A DNA stretch of 17,708 nt, taken from the NCBI GenBank assembly GCA_947259685.1, contig CAMYNC010000073.1, positions 1 through 17,708 on the forward strand, written 5' to 3'. The first letter of the stretch is position 1, and each line of letters begins with the position of its first letter. Shown here in pieces: positions 7,459-14,498 of the stretch. A model generated the notes under the pieces. That model had not been told where the DNA came from. It saw nothing but the letters and a program-made list of their open reading frames with translations, and ran no database searches. The DNA is from an uncultured Desulfuromonadales bacterium (GTDB taxonomy: Bacteria; Desulfobacterota; Desulfuromonadia; Desulfuromonadales; Geopsychrobacteraceae). A program made the translations under genes and the position numbers.

Positions 7459-7514
7459 CTTGAAACTCCTTTCGGTCTGTCGACCGGTTGCTGGGTTATT
7501 GATTTGTCGTCACA

Positions 7515-7547
7515 ATAACGCTGGAATAAGGAGCGAATAGGGAAGAA
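7515..7547 (-). promoter_or_regulatory. Putative BaeR-type operator A
   Basis: Read leftward, three consecutive 11-bp units occur: TTCTTCCCTAT, TCGCTCCTTAT and TCCAGCGTTAT. The same array lies before two other genes (12469-12501, 14258-14290). Eleven-bp direct repeats are typical of OmpR-family regulators. Similarity to copy B continues for another 11 bp (7548-7558). It lies 57 bp upstream of the small secreted gene's ATG, a plausible place for activation of the whole run down to the channel gene. Confidence 0.7.
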
Positions 7548-7558
7548 ATGTGAAAATG

Positions 7559-7738
7559 ATCGGCAGCTGAAAAAACTTGCTGCTAAATGACCGCTGAGGA
7601 GAGATTACTGAATTCGAGCACGAAGCTGAGTCCAGGCACAGGGACTTAACTCCTGAATCCGTGAGTAAAAGGTGGATGAAGAGTGCAAGTGCTTGGATTG
7701 AATGAGTGATTCAAAAATAAGAGATGCACCCAGAGGTT
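7559..7738. other. Intergenic DNA between the efflux operon and operator A
   Basis: I see no gene in this stretch. A 10-base piece (CCTGAATCCG at 7652-7661) followed by a GGTGGA match also occurs upstream of operator B (12530 onward), which suggests that the two promoter regions derive from one duplicated sequence, with about 70 bp of extra DNA in this copy. Confidence 0.4.
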
Positions 7739-7794
7739 CAGCGGCGATTTTTGGAGTGCTCAGGCAATTTAATGGCATGTGCTGTTCGCCGCTG
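7739..7794 (-). terminator. Inverted repeat downstream of the permease gene
   Basis: CAGCGGCGA (7739-7747) is exactly complementary to TCGCCGCTG (7786-7794), with 38 bases between, starting 24 bases after the permease stop. The long loop makes it a weak terminator candidate, although AAAA follows the inner arm rather than a T-run. It is the only structure I see that could end the efflux transcript before operator A. Confidence 0.25.
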
Positions 7795-7818
7795 GATACT
7801 CACAAATTCAGGTCATTG

Positions 7819-9036
7819 TCATTCATAGCGCAATGCATCGATAGGGTTGAGATTGGCGGCTTTGCGCGCCGGGTAAAACCCGAAGAACACCCCAACGGCC
7901 CCGGTGAAAACAACGGTTGTCATCACCACTGCGGGGTTTACGACCGCGCTGACTCCCAGCAGGCTGCCGACTCCCCAGGCTGCGCCCAAGCCGGACAAGA
8001 TACCGATCAAGCCGCCAAGCAGGCTGAGGATGGCAGCTTCGATGAGAAACTGCGCTAAAATATCGAGCGGTCGGGCACCAATGGCGAGACGAATGCCAAT
8101 CTCTCGCGTGCGCTCGGTGACTGAGACCAGCATGATATTCATGATGCCGATCCCTCCCACGAGCAAGGAAACCCCGGCGATAGAACTCAGCAGCAGGGTC
8201 AGGGTGCCGGTCACGCGGGTGGCGATCTCGACAATCTCGGTCTGATCGCGGATGATGAAATCATCCTCAGCATCGGCGGCGAGTCGGTGCTCAGAACGCA
8301 GCAGGGTCGTCAACTCCTCCTTGGCCGCGTCCATCGCGTCGGAGCTGATGGCGCTTGCCGATATATCGTGAATCGTCTTGCCGTTACTCAGGCGATACAG
8401 CACGGTGTTGTCGGGAGCGAAGATGATATCGTCCTGATCGTTGCCCATGGACGATTGCCCCTTTTCGGCCATCACGCCGATCACTTTAAAGGGCACATTG
8501 CGGATTCGCAGACGCGCCCCGACGGGGTTCTGGTTCAGGAAGAGTTCATCGGCAACCGTCTTGCCGAGCACCGCGACCTTGGCCCGCGTTTTACAATCCC
8601 GAGCGGTGAAGAAGGCCCCGCTTTCCATCTCATAATTGCGGATCGACAGGTAGTTTGGGGCAACACCGGTGATCGTCGTGTTCCAGTTGTTGCTTCCGGC
8701 GATCACCTGCCCGTTGGCGCGAACCTCGGCAGAGACCCAGCGCAGCTGAGTCGCATATTTCTCCAACCGGGTGACATCATCCATTGTCAGGCTCGGCCGC
8801 GACCCGGCGCCGCCACTCACACCACCGGAGTCCACGCTACCCGGCCGGACCATCAGCAGGTTGGTTCCCAGGGAGGCGACTTCCCCTTCGATATCAGCCT
8901 GGGATCCCTCCCCCAGAGCGACCATGGTGATCACCGAGGCGACGCCGATGATAATGCCGAGCATGGTCAGCAGACTGCGCATCTTGTTACGGGCGATGCT
9001 CTTCAGGGCGACGATGATCAACTTATGCCACCGCAT
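7819..9036 (-). CDS. MacB-type ABC transporter permease
   Basis: The 405-residue protein has the MacB/FtsX layout. There is a first membrane helix near 20-42 after KSIARNKMRSLLTMLGIIIG, a large periplasmic domain (about 45-270), and three C-terminal helices starting with the conserved GGIGIMNIMLVSVTERTREIGIRLAIGA. In this family the permease does not pass substrate through itself but drives the periplasmic adaptor and TolC by conformational coupling. The ATPase is encoded separately here, unlike E. coli MacB, where it is fused. The start overlaps the ATPase gene by 14 bp. It is the last gene of the efflux operon. The substrate is unknown; MacB homologs export macrolides, lipopeptides and siderophores. 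Confidence 0.93.
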   Translation of the reverse strand: MRWHKLIIVALKSIARNKMRSLLTMLGIIIGVASVITMVALGEGSQADIEGEVASLGTNLLMVRPGSVDSGGVSGGAGSRPSLTMDDVTRLEKYATQLRWVSAEVRANGQVIAGSNNWNTTITGVAPNYLSIRNYEMESGAFFTARDCKTRAKVAVLGKTVADELFLNQNPVGARLRIRNVPFKVIGVMAEKGQSSMGNDQDDIIFAPDNTVLYRLSNGKTIHDISASAISSDAMDAAKEELTTLLRSEHRLAADAEDDFIIRDQTEIVEIATRVTGTLTLLLSSIAGVSLLVGGIGIMNIMLVSVTERTREIGIRLAIGARPLDILAQFLIEAAILSLLGGLIGILSGLGAAWGVGSLLGVSAVVNPAVVMTTVVFTGAVGVFFGFYPARKAANLNPIDALRYE

Positions 9037-9778
9037 CAGACACCTCCCCGGCCAGCGTCACCAGGTCGGCCTGCGCATTGCGTGGTTGACCGTTGATTTC
9101 ATCGCGCAACAGCACACCGTCACGCAGTTCGATCAGACGCCCGGCATATTTGGCGACCTCCGTTTCATGGGTGACCACCACCAGCGTCAGACCGTCGCGA
9201 TTCAGCTTCTGAAACAGGGCCAGAATTTCCAGGGTCGTGCGGCTGTCAAGGTTGCCGGTAGGTTCGTCGGCAAAGATAAGCGCCGGGCTGGTCACCAGGG
9301 CACGGGCAATAGCGACCCGCTGTTGCTGTCCGCCGGAAAGTTGGTTCGGTTCATGGTCCAGGCGATTTCCCAACCCGACGCGCTCTAATGCCGCAATGGA
9401 ACTCTGGCGGGGATTGGCAGTGGTGCGATGTCGATCATAGAGCAAAGGCAGTTCCACATTTTCCAACGCCGTGGTGCGGGCCAGAAGATTGAAGCCTTGG
9501 AACACGAAACCGATCTTGGTATTGCGCAGATCAGCGAGCTGCCTGCGATTCAAGCCTTCGACGGTCACGCCTTCAAAGCAGTAGCTACCGCTGGTCGGGG
9601 TGTCGAGACAGCCCAGAATGTTCATCAGGGTCGATTTGCCGCTGCCCGAGCTGCCCATGATGGCGACAAACTCGCCCCGGCCGATCTCCAGCGAGAGGTC
9701 ATCCAGTGCCCTGACCTCAACATCCCCCAAGGAAAAAACCTTGCAGATATGACTGAGACTGATCTGTGCTTCGCTCAT
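9023..9778 (-). CDS. MacB/LolD-type ABC transporter ATPase
   Basis: The 251-residue ATPase shows Walker [10 protein letters not shown] (42-50), Q-loop VFQGF (92-96), signature LSGGQQQR (147-154), Walker B LIFADEP with D171 and E172, D-loop GNLDS and switch H204 (VTHE). Together with the adaptor upstream and the permease downstream it forms a MacAB-type pump. The ATG overlaps the adaptor stop in an ATGA arrangement, so the two are translationally coupled. Confidence 0.95.
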   Translation of the reverse strand: MSEAQISLSHICKVFSLGDVEVRALDDLSLEIGRGEFVAIMGSSGSGKSTLMNILGCLDTPTSGSYCFEGVTVEGLNRRQLADLRNTKIGFVFQGFNLLARTTALENVELPLLYDRHRTTANPRQSSIAALERVGLGNRLDHEPNQLSGGQQQRVAIARALVTSPALIFADEPTGNLDSRTTLEILALFQKLNRDGLTLVVVTHETEVAKYAGRLIELRDGVLLRDEINGQPRNAQADLVTLAGEVSDAVA

Positions 9779-11016
9779 GGACGCTGCCCTCCACCGGGTC
9801 CTTGCCCCGGGCCACCTCCTGGCCCGCCTCCGCCACCCGGCGGTCCTCCCTGCCCCTGCCCCTGGTTCATAAAACTGAACAGAGAGAAGCCCTCTTCTTC
9901 AGCATCTTCCCCCTCCTGTTTCCTGCCGATGGCAACCTGCATTCCGGCAGCCAGTTCCCCGCCGGAGATCTCGGTCAACAGTCCGTCGCTCTCTCCCGCA
10001 GTGATCTGGATCGGCCTCAAGCGGCCATCGGCCTGCCGGCTGAAAACCTGGCTGCCGTCGTTACTCTCGCGATTCGCATCGGGAGTGAAATTGAGCGCGG
10101 CGACCGGAACCAGCAGGGCGTTTTCAGACTGGTGGACAACAAAGTCGACGGTTGCCGTCATCCCCGGCATCAGCTGCCCTGATTCGTTACTCGCGTCGAC
10201 GATCACCGTGTAGGTCACGACGTTGTCGACAGTTGATGGCTGCAGGCGGATCTGACGGACCGTGCCGGTGAAGATCGAATCGGGATAGCTCTGCACCTCG
10301 AAACGTACCTGTTGCCCCTGGCGGATCTGACCGATATCGGTTTCATCGACCTGGGTTTCGATCTGCATCTGCGCCAGATCTTCTGCAACCAGGAACAGGG
10401 TCGGGGTACTGAGGCTCGCCGCCACCGTCTGCCCGGCATCGACACTGCGGTCGATGACCGTGCCGTTAATCGGCGAACGGATCACCGTATGCTCAAGATT
10501 GATCCGGGCTTGCTGCAGGTTGGCTTCGGCCGATTGCAGGGCGGCTTTGGTCGTATCGACAGCTGTTCGGATGGGGAGAAACTCCTGTTCTGAGATGTAG
10601 CCCTTTTCTTGGAGCGGAGCGTTCCGACGGAACTCGTCCTCTGCTTGTTTTAATTCTGCCCGGGCTTTAAGTACATCTGCTTTGGCTTTATTGACCGAGG
10701 CGTTGAACGATGACTGATCCAGTACCGCCAGCACCTGGCCTTTATTGACCTGGTCATTATAATCGACCAGCAGTTGCTCAATTGTCCCCGAAGCCTGAGT
10801 GCCGATTTCCACCGTTTCCACAGCAGCCAGGGTCCCCGTGCTGGAGACGATGACCTCAAAGTTCCCCCGGCTCACCTGAACGAACTTAAATGAGGGTCTT
10901 GACCCTGGTGGCCCCTGCTGCGCAAAGGCCCACCAGGCAAAAATCACCAGGGTCAGAGCCCCGATGAGCACGACAGCTGATTTGATAACTCTTGAGGTTT
11001 TTCGGTTCGAAATCAT
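9775..11016 (-). CDS. MacA-type periplasmic adaptor (membrane fusion protein)
   Basis: The 413-residue protein has an N-terminal membrane anchor (about 12-32), then a lipoyl/barrel-sandwich half motif (GTLAAVETVEIGTQASGTI), an alpha-helical hairpin rich in charged residues, the second half (IRSPINGTVIDRSVDAGQTV) and beta-barrel domains. It bridges the ABC permease to TolC. The last about 25 residues are almost only G, P and Q, an odd low-complexity tail, and GPPGSRP follows the anchor. ATG at 11016 was chosen because the TolC stop ends one base earlier, with GGAG upstream; an ATG further upstream at 11085 would lie inside tolC and add a non-signal extension. Confidence 0.93.
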   Translation of the reverse strand: MISNRKTSRVIKSAVVLIGALTLVIFAWWAFAQQGPPGSRPSFKFVQVSRGNFEVIVSSTGTLAAVETVEIGTQASGTIEQLLVDYNDQVNKGQVLAVLDQSSFNASVNKAKADVLKARAELKQAEDEFRRNAPLQEKGYISEQEFLPIRTAVDTTKAALQSAEANLQQARINLEHTVIRSPINGTVIDRSVDAGQTVAASLSTPTLFLVAEDLAQMQIETQVDETDIGQIRQGQQVRFEVQSYPDSIFTGTVRQIRLQPSTVDNVVTYTVIVDASNESGQLMPGMTATVDFVVHQSENALLVPVAALNFTPDANRESNDGSQVFSRQADGRLRPIQITAGESDGLLTEISGGELAAGMQVAIGRKQEGEDAEEEGFSLFSFMNQGQGQGGPPGGGGGPGGGPGQGPGGGQRP

Positions 11017-11017
11017 T

Positions 11018-12430
11018 CTAGCTTTTCTCCAGTTCCAGAGCGGCAAGCAGCGGCTCCAAGTTCCCCAGATAGTAGGCAACCGCAATTTCCTGGGTCACCA
11101 AATCGTATCTGGCCTGTATCTGGTCAAACGCTGCTGACACGTACTGGGTTCGTGATTGCGTGAGTTCCACAAGGGTCGAGGCCCCCACCCGGTAGCGCTC
11201 TTCGTAGGAGTGCAGAGATTGACGGGCAGCGGTTAACTTGCTTTCGACAACGTCGACCCGTTTCTGGGTTGTGCGATATTCCTGGATGGCCTGGGATATT
11301 TCGAGACCGAGCTGCAACTGTGTTTGCTTGAGGGTTAATTGTTCATTACGCTGCGCAATTTTGGCCTGCGCAATATTGTTGCGGGTCAGGTAACGATCAA
11401 AAAGTGGAATTGAAAAAGAAATCCCAACTGTGGAGTTGAGGTTGTCTTCCATGAACTGGTCCGAAAAATGGTACTCATCACCGAGACTGCTGTAATCAGA
11501 AGCCAGGCTGGCAAACAGGTCAACCTTGGGCAAGCGACCTGCCTGGCTTTGGCGTATCTGTTGCCCAGCCGCTTCAACCTGTCGCTGCTGAGCTTTAACA
11601 TCAGAGCGTTCCGCCAGAGCAAGAAGGGTCAGTTGGTCGAGGTCTTCATCAGCGAACGGCAGTGACAGCTTCTCGAAATCAGGTGTGGCGACTTGGTAAC
11701 GGATCGTTGGTAGCAGCCCCATGGTTTGCATAAGGACCAATTTGCTGACGTTGAGGGTACGTTTTTCCTCCAACAGATCCAGCTCTGCCTGCTTGGTTTC
11801 CGCCTGTTGCTGGTACAGATCGCTGATCGGAAGTTTGCCCGCCTGATAGAAGGTCTCAATGCTCTTCAATAGCTTGCGGTTCTGTTCCAGGTTTTCCTCT
11901 TCGACGTGGATCAATGCCCGATCGGTAAGCACCTGAATAAAATTTGCAATTGTCTCGAAAATCAGGGTCTGTTCTGCTCGAGAAAGAGTTTCCCGCCCTG
12001 CTCCCAATTCGAGTTCGGCACTTTTGAGCGCGGCGATGTCGGCAAATCCGTTGAACAGGTTAACCGTTGAGGACAGCTCGGTACTGATTGACGAAAAGCT
12101 TCGATTTTCTGTCTGACTCGTGGTTTGGTCGAACGCCTTGTCGAAGCGCTTCGATCCGGTGCCTGCAATGACAAGGTCTGGGTAGAGATTCGTCCGTTGC
12201 TGAGAAACAGAAATTTCCGCACTCTCCACCGTGTTAACTTGCTGGGCTAAGCCGGGATTGTTCTTCAATGCTATGCGCACAGCCTGTTCAAGAGAAAGAA
12301 CCTGCTCGGCTTGAATCACGCAGTTACCATGGGTCGGAAGGGCCAAAACAATTAAAGTGATGAGTGCTACCGGCCAAGTTCTTAAAAACATTGTCCTTGG
12401 CCTATTTTTCTTATTCATGAGGGTGGGCAA
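11018..12430 (-). CDS. TolC-family outer membrane efflux protein
   Basis: After a signal peptide (hydrophobic stretch TWPVALITLIVLALP) the mature protein starts with LSLEQAVRIALKNNPGL, the usual outer membrane efflux protein opening. Two homologous repeats rich in long amphipathic helices follow; each half contributes to the trimeric outer membrane barrel and periplasmic tunnel. Total length is about 457-470 residues, normal for the family. The start is uncertain. TTG at 12430 has AAGGA eight bases upstream, in a leader (ACCGAAGGA) shared with the other two BaeR-linked genes; ATG at 12418 has no ribosome site, and ATG at 12391 has AAGGA too close. The frame is open to 12544, but that part contains operator B and is not expected to be translated. 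It is the first gene of the efflux operon. Confidence 0.92.
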   Translation of the reverse strand: MPTLMNKKNRPRTMFLRTWPVALITLIVLALPTHGNCVIQAEQVLSLEQAVRIALKNNPGLAQQVNTVESAEISVSQQRTNLYPDLVIAGTGSKRFDKAFDQTTSQTENRSFSSISTELSSTVNLFNGFADIAALKSAELELGAGRETLSRAEQTLIFETIANFIQVLTDRALIHVEEENLEQNRKLLKSIETFYQAGKLPISDLYQQQAETKQAELDLLEEKRTLNVSKLVLMQTMGLLPTIRYQVATPDFEKLSLPFADEDLDQLTLLALAERSDVKAQQRQVEAAGQQIRQSQAGRLPKVDLFASLASDYSSLGDEYHFSDQFMEDNLNSTVGISFSIPLFDRYLTRNNIAQAKIAQRNEQLTLKQTQLQLGLEISQAIQEYRTTQKRVDVVESKLTAARQSLHSYEERYRVGASTLVELTQSRTQYVSAAFDQIQARYDLVTQEIAVAYYLGNLEPLLAALELEKS

Positions 12431-12468
12431 GGTGACTATCCTTCGGTGGATTGTTGAGTAGGAAAACA

Positions 12469-12501
12469 ATAGCGCCGGAATAAGGAGCAAATAGGGAAGA
12501 A
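12469..12501 (-). promoter_or_regulatory. Putative BaeR-type operator B
   Basis: Three 11-bp units read leftward: TTCTTCCCTAT, TTGCTCCTTAT and TCCGGCGCTAT. The match to copy A extends through CATTTTCACA, just upstream of unit 1 (to 12512). The site lies 39-78 bp before the candidate tolC starts. It would place the tolC-macA-macB operon under the adjacent BaeSR system, like mdtABC and acrD in E. coli. Confidence 0.7.
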
Positions 12502-12520
12502 ATGTGAAAATGCAGATGGA

Positions 12521-12575
12521 TTTATAAAACCTGAATCCGCTCACCCGAAGTAACTTTCAGGTGGACGGATTCAGG
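12521..12575 (-). terminator. Hairpin with short T-run, possible terminator of the DUF1566 gene
   Basis: CCTGAATCCG (12530-12539) pairs perfectly with CGGATTCAGG (12566-12575). A second inner stem (CACC/GGTG) is inside, and the leftward strand continues with TTTTAT. It lies about 290 bp after the upstream DUF1566 stop and directly before operator B, so it could separate that transcript from the efflux operon. The long loop makes it imperfect. Confidence 0.4.
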
Positions 12576-12605
12576 CAGAAGAAGATCGACCGAGTGTATA
12601 AGTCG

Positions 12606-12770
12606 TCAGGCTGTTTTAAGTGGGCTGTCGAGCTGGATAAGTTGCGGCCATTCCGACTCAATGGACGCCTGGGGCTGTTCCCATGAGCCGATATTGCAGG
12701 TTCGTATATCATCTTGCCTCAGTTGTTGCTTTAACTCTGCTAGAACTTCTGTTCTTAGAGTGATGAACAA
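12606..12770 (-). pseudogene. Possible small or decayed reading frame
   Basis: A 54-codon frame from a TTG at 12770 reads LFITLRTEVLAELKQQL, then RQDDIRTCNIGSWEQPQ, and ends DSPLKTA. The residue mix is that of a soluble protein. There is no ATG and no ribosome site, and a TGA sits four codons upstream. An ATG nearby in another phase (MNQTTVLVHHSKN, from 12792) would join this frame through one frameshift, so a broken gene is possible. I do not recognise the family. It may also be a chance frame. Confidence 0.25.
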
Positions 12771-12821
12771 GGACTGTCGTTTGATTCATTGCTGATGTCC
12801 GTTGCTGAAGCTGTTACCAAC

Positions 12822-12849
12822 GCCGGACAGGCATACGCACCTGTCCGGC
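12822..12849 (-). terminator. Strong hairpin after the second DUF1566 gene
   Basis: A perfect 10-bp GC-rich stem (GCCGGACAGG with its complement) closes an 8-nt loop, 14 bases after the stop codon. Only a weak GTTGGT follows, not a T-run. Its spacing and strength mirror the hairpin behind the paralogous small gene (7150-7177). Confidence 0.5.
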
Positions 12850-12863
12850 CCGGATTAAATATT

Positions 12864-14207
12864 TCAGTGGTTCTGTTGCTTTTGCCGCATCCCTGCCTTC
12901 GCTTTCTGTGTATGTTTTCCCGCATCGCGGACTAAGCGAACATAGTTGTAGATGCGTTCCGGCTCTTCACCGGCAGGCCCACCTTGAACCTTGGTATCAA
13001 AGCGCACCGCGCCTGCGCCATGCACATCATCGCCCTCGGGACCGACGGCATAACCGAAGGCCACATACCAAGCGTAGTAATAGCCGGGAGCTTGCGGGCT
13101 AAAGTAGGCGGAGGTGCTGGACCAGAAATAGGCGTCCTCGTCCGTTATATTGAAATAGTTTTCGTCAATCGCAGGGTAAACACCGGAATAATCGACGATG
13201 CTTTGCAGCTCTTTGACGTTCGGCACCCGCCAGTTGTGATAACCTAAGTAATTTTCGGCATTTTTCTGCTCCGCAAAGGCCAGTGCCTCCTGCCAATTGA
13301 GACCGACATAGCTGTCCTCCTGCGCCCACATCAAGCCGGTCGCAGCATCGGTGATGGTGCCATTGTCGTTGTCGATGAATGTATTGACTCCATAGGTATC
13401 GCCCTGCACGCAGCGGACATATTTAGCGGCCATCGGCTGGTCGTCGCGGCCATCGGGATAGGCTTTGATGTGTCCGGTGGCATGATTGACACCGATTGCG
13501 GAAGGTGCGCCGCCGTGGGTGGTGCCAACTTCATAGTAATTGCTCGACCAGTATTGCTGTGCTTTGAACTCCGGAGTATTGGCCAGGACAAAATACTCGG
13601 TATCGATGAAGGGCCAGCCGGTTGTAAAGTCGCTGATCGAGAAGAGTTCCTTCAGGCTGGGGGTGCGCCAATCGTCGGAGTCTGCCAACGACAGTGATGC
13701 GCAATAATTCTGGGCGTCCGCCCAACTGTAAGCTGTTTCCGCCGGTGTCTGCTGCCACAACAATCCCGTATTGTTGTCGCTGACCGTGCTGTCACCGTTG
13801 TCAGTGAAACTGAACTCTTTTCCGCTGAACTGAGCATCCTGCCCGAAGAAGGCCTCGCCCCTTTCCGGGCAGCTGATTTCAGCGCCGCTGTCGTCGTAGC
13901 AGCCCGCTTGGCCGGTGCCGATCAGCGGATAGGATTTGCCGCGATGATCTCTTTTGAGCAGCTGGTTGGGAATAGCAAGCAACTCGCCGCCATAGTCCTG
14001 GCAACTTGCTTCGACGCTTTTCCCCTGGCCAAGCGCCATTGTGACGCTGTCGCCCGCTTGCCGGCCGTCACAGGCCACGATCATTTCGGTCACAAGTCCC
14101 TGCGGAGGACCGGCTTTCCTGAAGTCACCATTCGCCCAAACGGTCAGCGGCACCAGGCTGAGCAGACCCAAAGCCGTTGTTACTTTCATCACAGCACCTT
14201 TTTTCAT
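12864..14207 (-). CDS. Secreted protein: small two-cysteine domain fused to DUF1566 repeats
   Basis: The 447-residue protein has a Sec signal (1-26, ending VWANG) and then a domain (about 41-82, C46 and C69) paralogous to the separate 88-residue protein at 7192-7458. Two DUF1566 units follow, beginning KSYPLIGTGQAGCYDD and sharing TDNGDSTVSDNNTGLLWQQ, DWRTPSLKEL, NYLGYHNWRVPNVKELQSIVDY and IYNYVRLVRDAG with the protein at 2852-4075. It is in effect a fusion of two gene products that are separate in the other operon. A basic tail (HTQKAKAGMRQKQQ) ends it. AAGGAG lies eight bases before the ATG; an in-frame ATG at residue 7 is a less likely start. It is transcribed divergently from baeSR and sits behind operator C. 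Its function is unknown; it is probably periplasmic or surface-exposed. Confidence 0.9.
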   Translation of the reverse strand: MKKGAVMKVTTALGLLSLVPLTVWANGDFRKAGPPQGLVTEMIVACDGRQAGDSVTMALGQGKSVEASCQDYGGELLAIPNQLLKRDHRGKSYPLIGTGQAGCYDDSGAEISCPERGEAFFGQDAQFSGKEFSFTDNGDSTVSDNNTGLLWQQTPAETAYSWADAQNYCASLSLADSDDWRTPSLKELFSISDFTTGWPFIDTEYFVLANTPEFKAQQYWSSNYYEVGTTHGGAPSAIGVNHATGHIKAYPDGRDDQPMAAKYVRCVQGDTYGVNTFIDNDNGTITDAATGLMWAQEDSYVGLNWQEALAFAEQKNAENYLGYHNWRVPNVKELQSIVDYSGVYPAIDENYFNITDEDAYFWSSTSAYFSPQAPGYYYAWYVAFGYAVGPEGDDVHGAGAVRFDTKVQGGPAGEEPERIYNYVRLVRDAGKHTQKAKAGMRQKQQNH

Positions 14208-14257
14208 TTTTCATTCTCCTTCCGGTCTAGCGACCCGTCATTGTTGATGAGGTAAAA

Positions 14258-14290
14258 ATAGAGTCGGAATGAGGAGCAAATAAGGAAGAA
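14258..14290 (-). promoter_or_regulatory. Putative BaeR-type operator C in the divergent region
   Basis: Three 11-bp units read leftward: TTCTTCCTTAT, TTGCTCCTCAT and TCCGACTCTAT. Extending unit 1 upstream gives TTTTTCTTCCTTATTTGC (14276-14293), which matches the E. coli BaeR consensus as I recall it, TTTTTCTCCATDATTGGC, at 15 of 18 positions without gaps. It lies 51 bp before the DUF1566 gene and about 210 bp before baeS, so it could serve that gene and autoregulate the two-component operon. Confidence 0.72.
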
Positions 14291-14498
14291 AAAAGGATAT
14301 CTTTCAAAAACGAAGTCTGTGTGTGTCTGAACGGTCAGGGGAGTGGGGCCGTATAAATTTCCATTGGTCCTGCATATTTCTTCCACATTCAGGGTTTATC
14401 CTGATTTCGCGACTTCAGAAGATAGAGAACTAAAGAAAAGGTTGGCCATTTCCAGTCGGCCATTGTTATTAAAGGGAACAACCAAGACAGAGGTTCCG
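14291..14498 (+). other. Leader or promoter region of baeSR
   Basis: The frame of baeS is open through most of this stretch but has no ribosome site or signal-like sequence, so it is treated as untranslated. TATAAA at 14352-14357 is a possible -10 element, but no convincing -35 lies 17 bp upstream, as expected for an activator-dependent promoter. Confidence 0.3.

Noticed and set aside
7501..7560. The repeated blocks before three genes as CRISPR or transposon ends
   Set aside because: There are only three dispersed copies, all in the same orientation to a gene start, with internal 11-bp periodicity, no spacers and no transposase between them; an operator fits better.
8287..9096. Long rightward open frames opposite the permease, ATPase and flavoprotein genes
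   Set aside because: They are antisense to strongly supported genes, have no family features, and their His/Arg/Pro-rich composition is typical of the complement of GC-rich coding DNA.
12431..12544. Upstream extension of the tolC frame to an ATG at 12544, giving a longer hydrophobic N-terminus
   Set aside because: The stretch contains the conserved operator B and the shared leader, has no ribosome site, and the true signal peptide lies further downstream.
14343..14498. 52-residue N-terminal extension of BaeS
   Set aside because: There is no ribosome site at 14343, while GTG at 14499 has one and gives the usual BaeS length.
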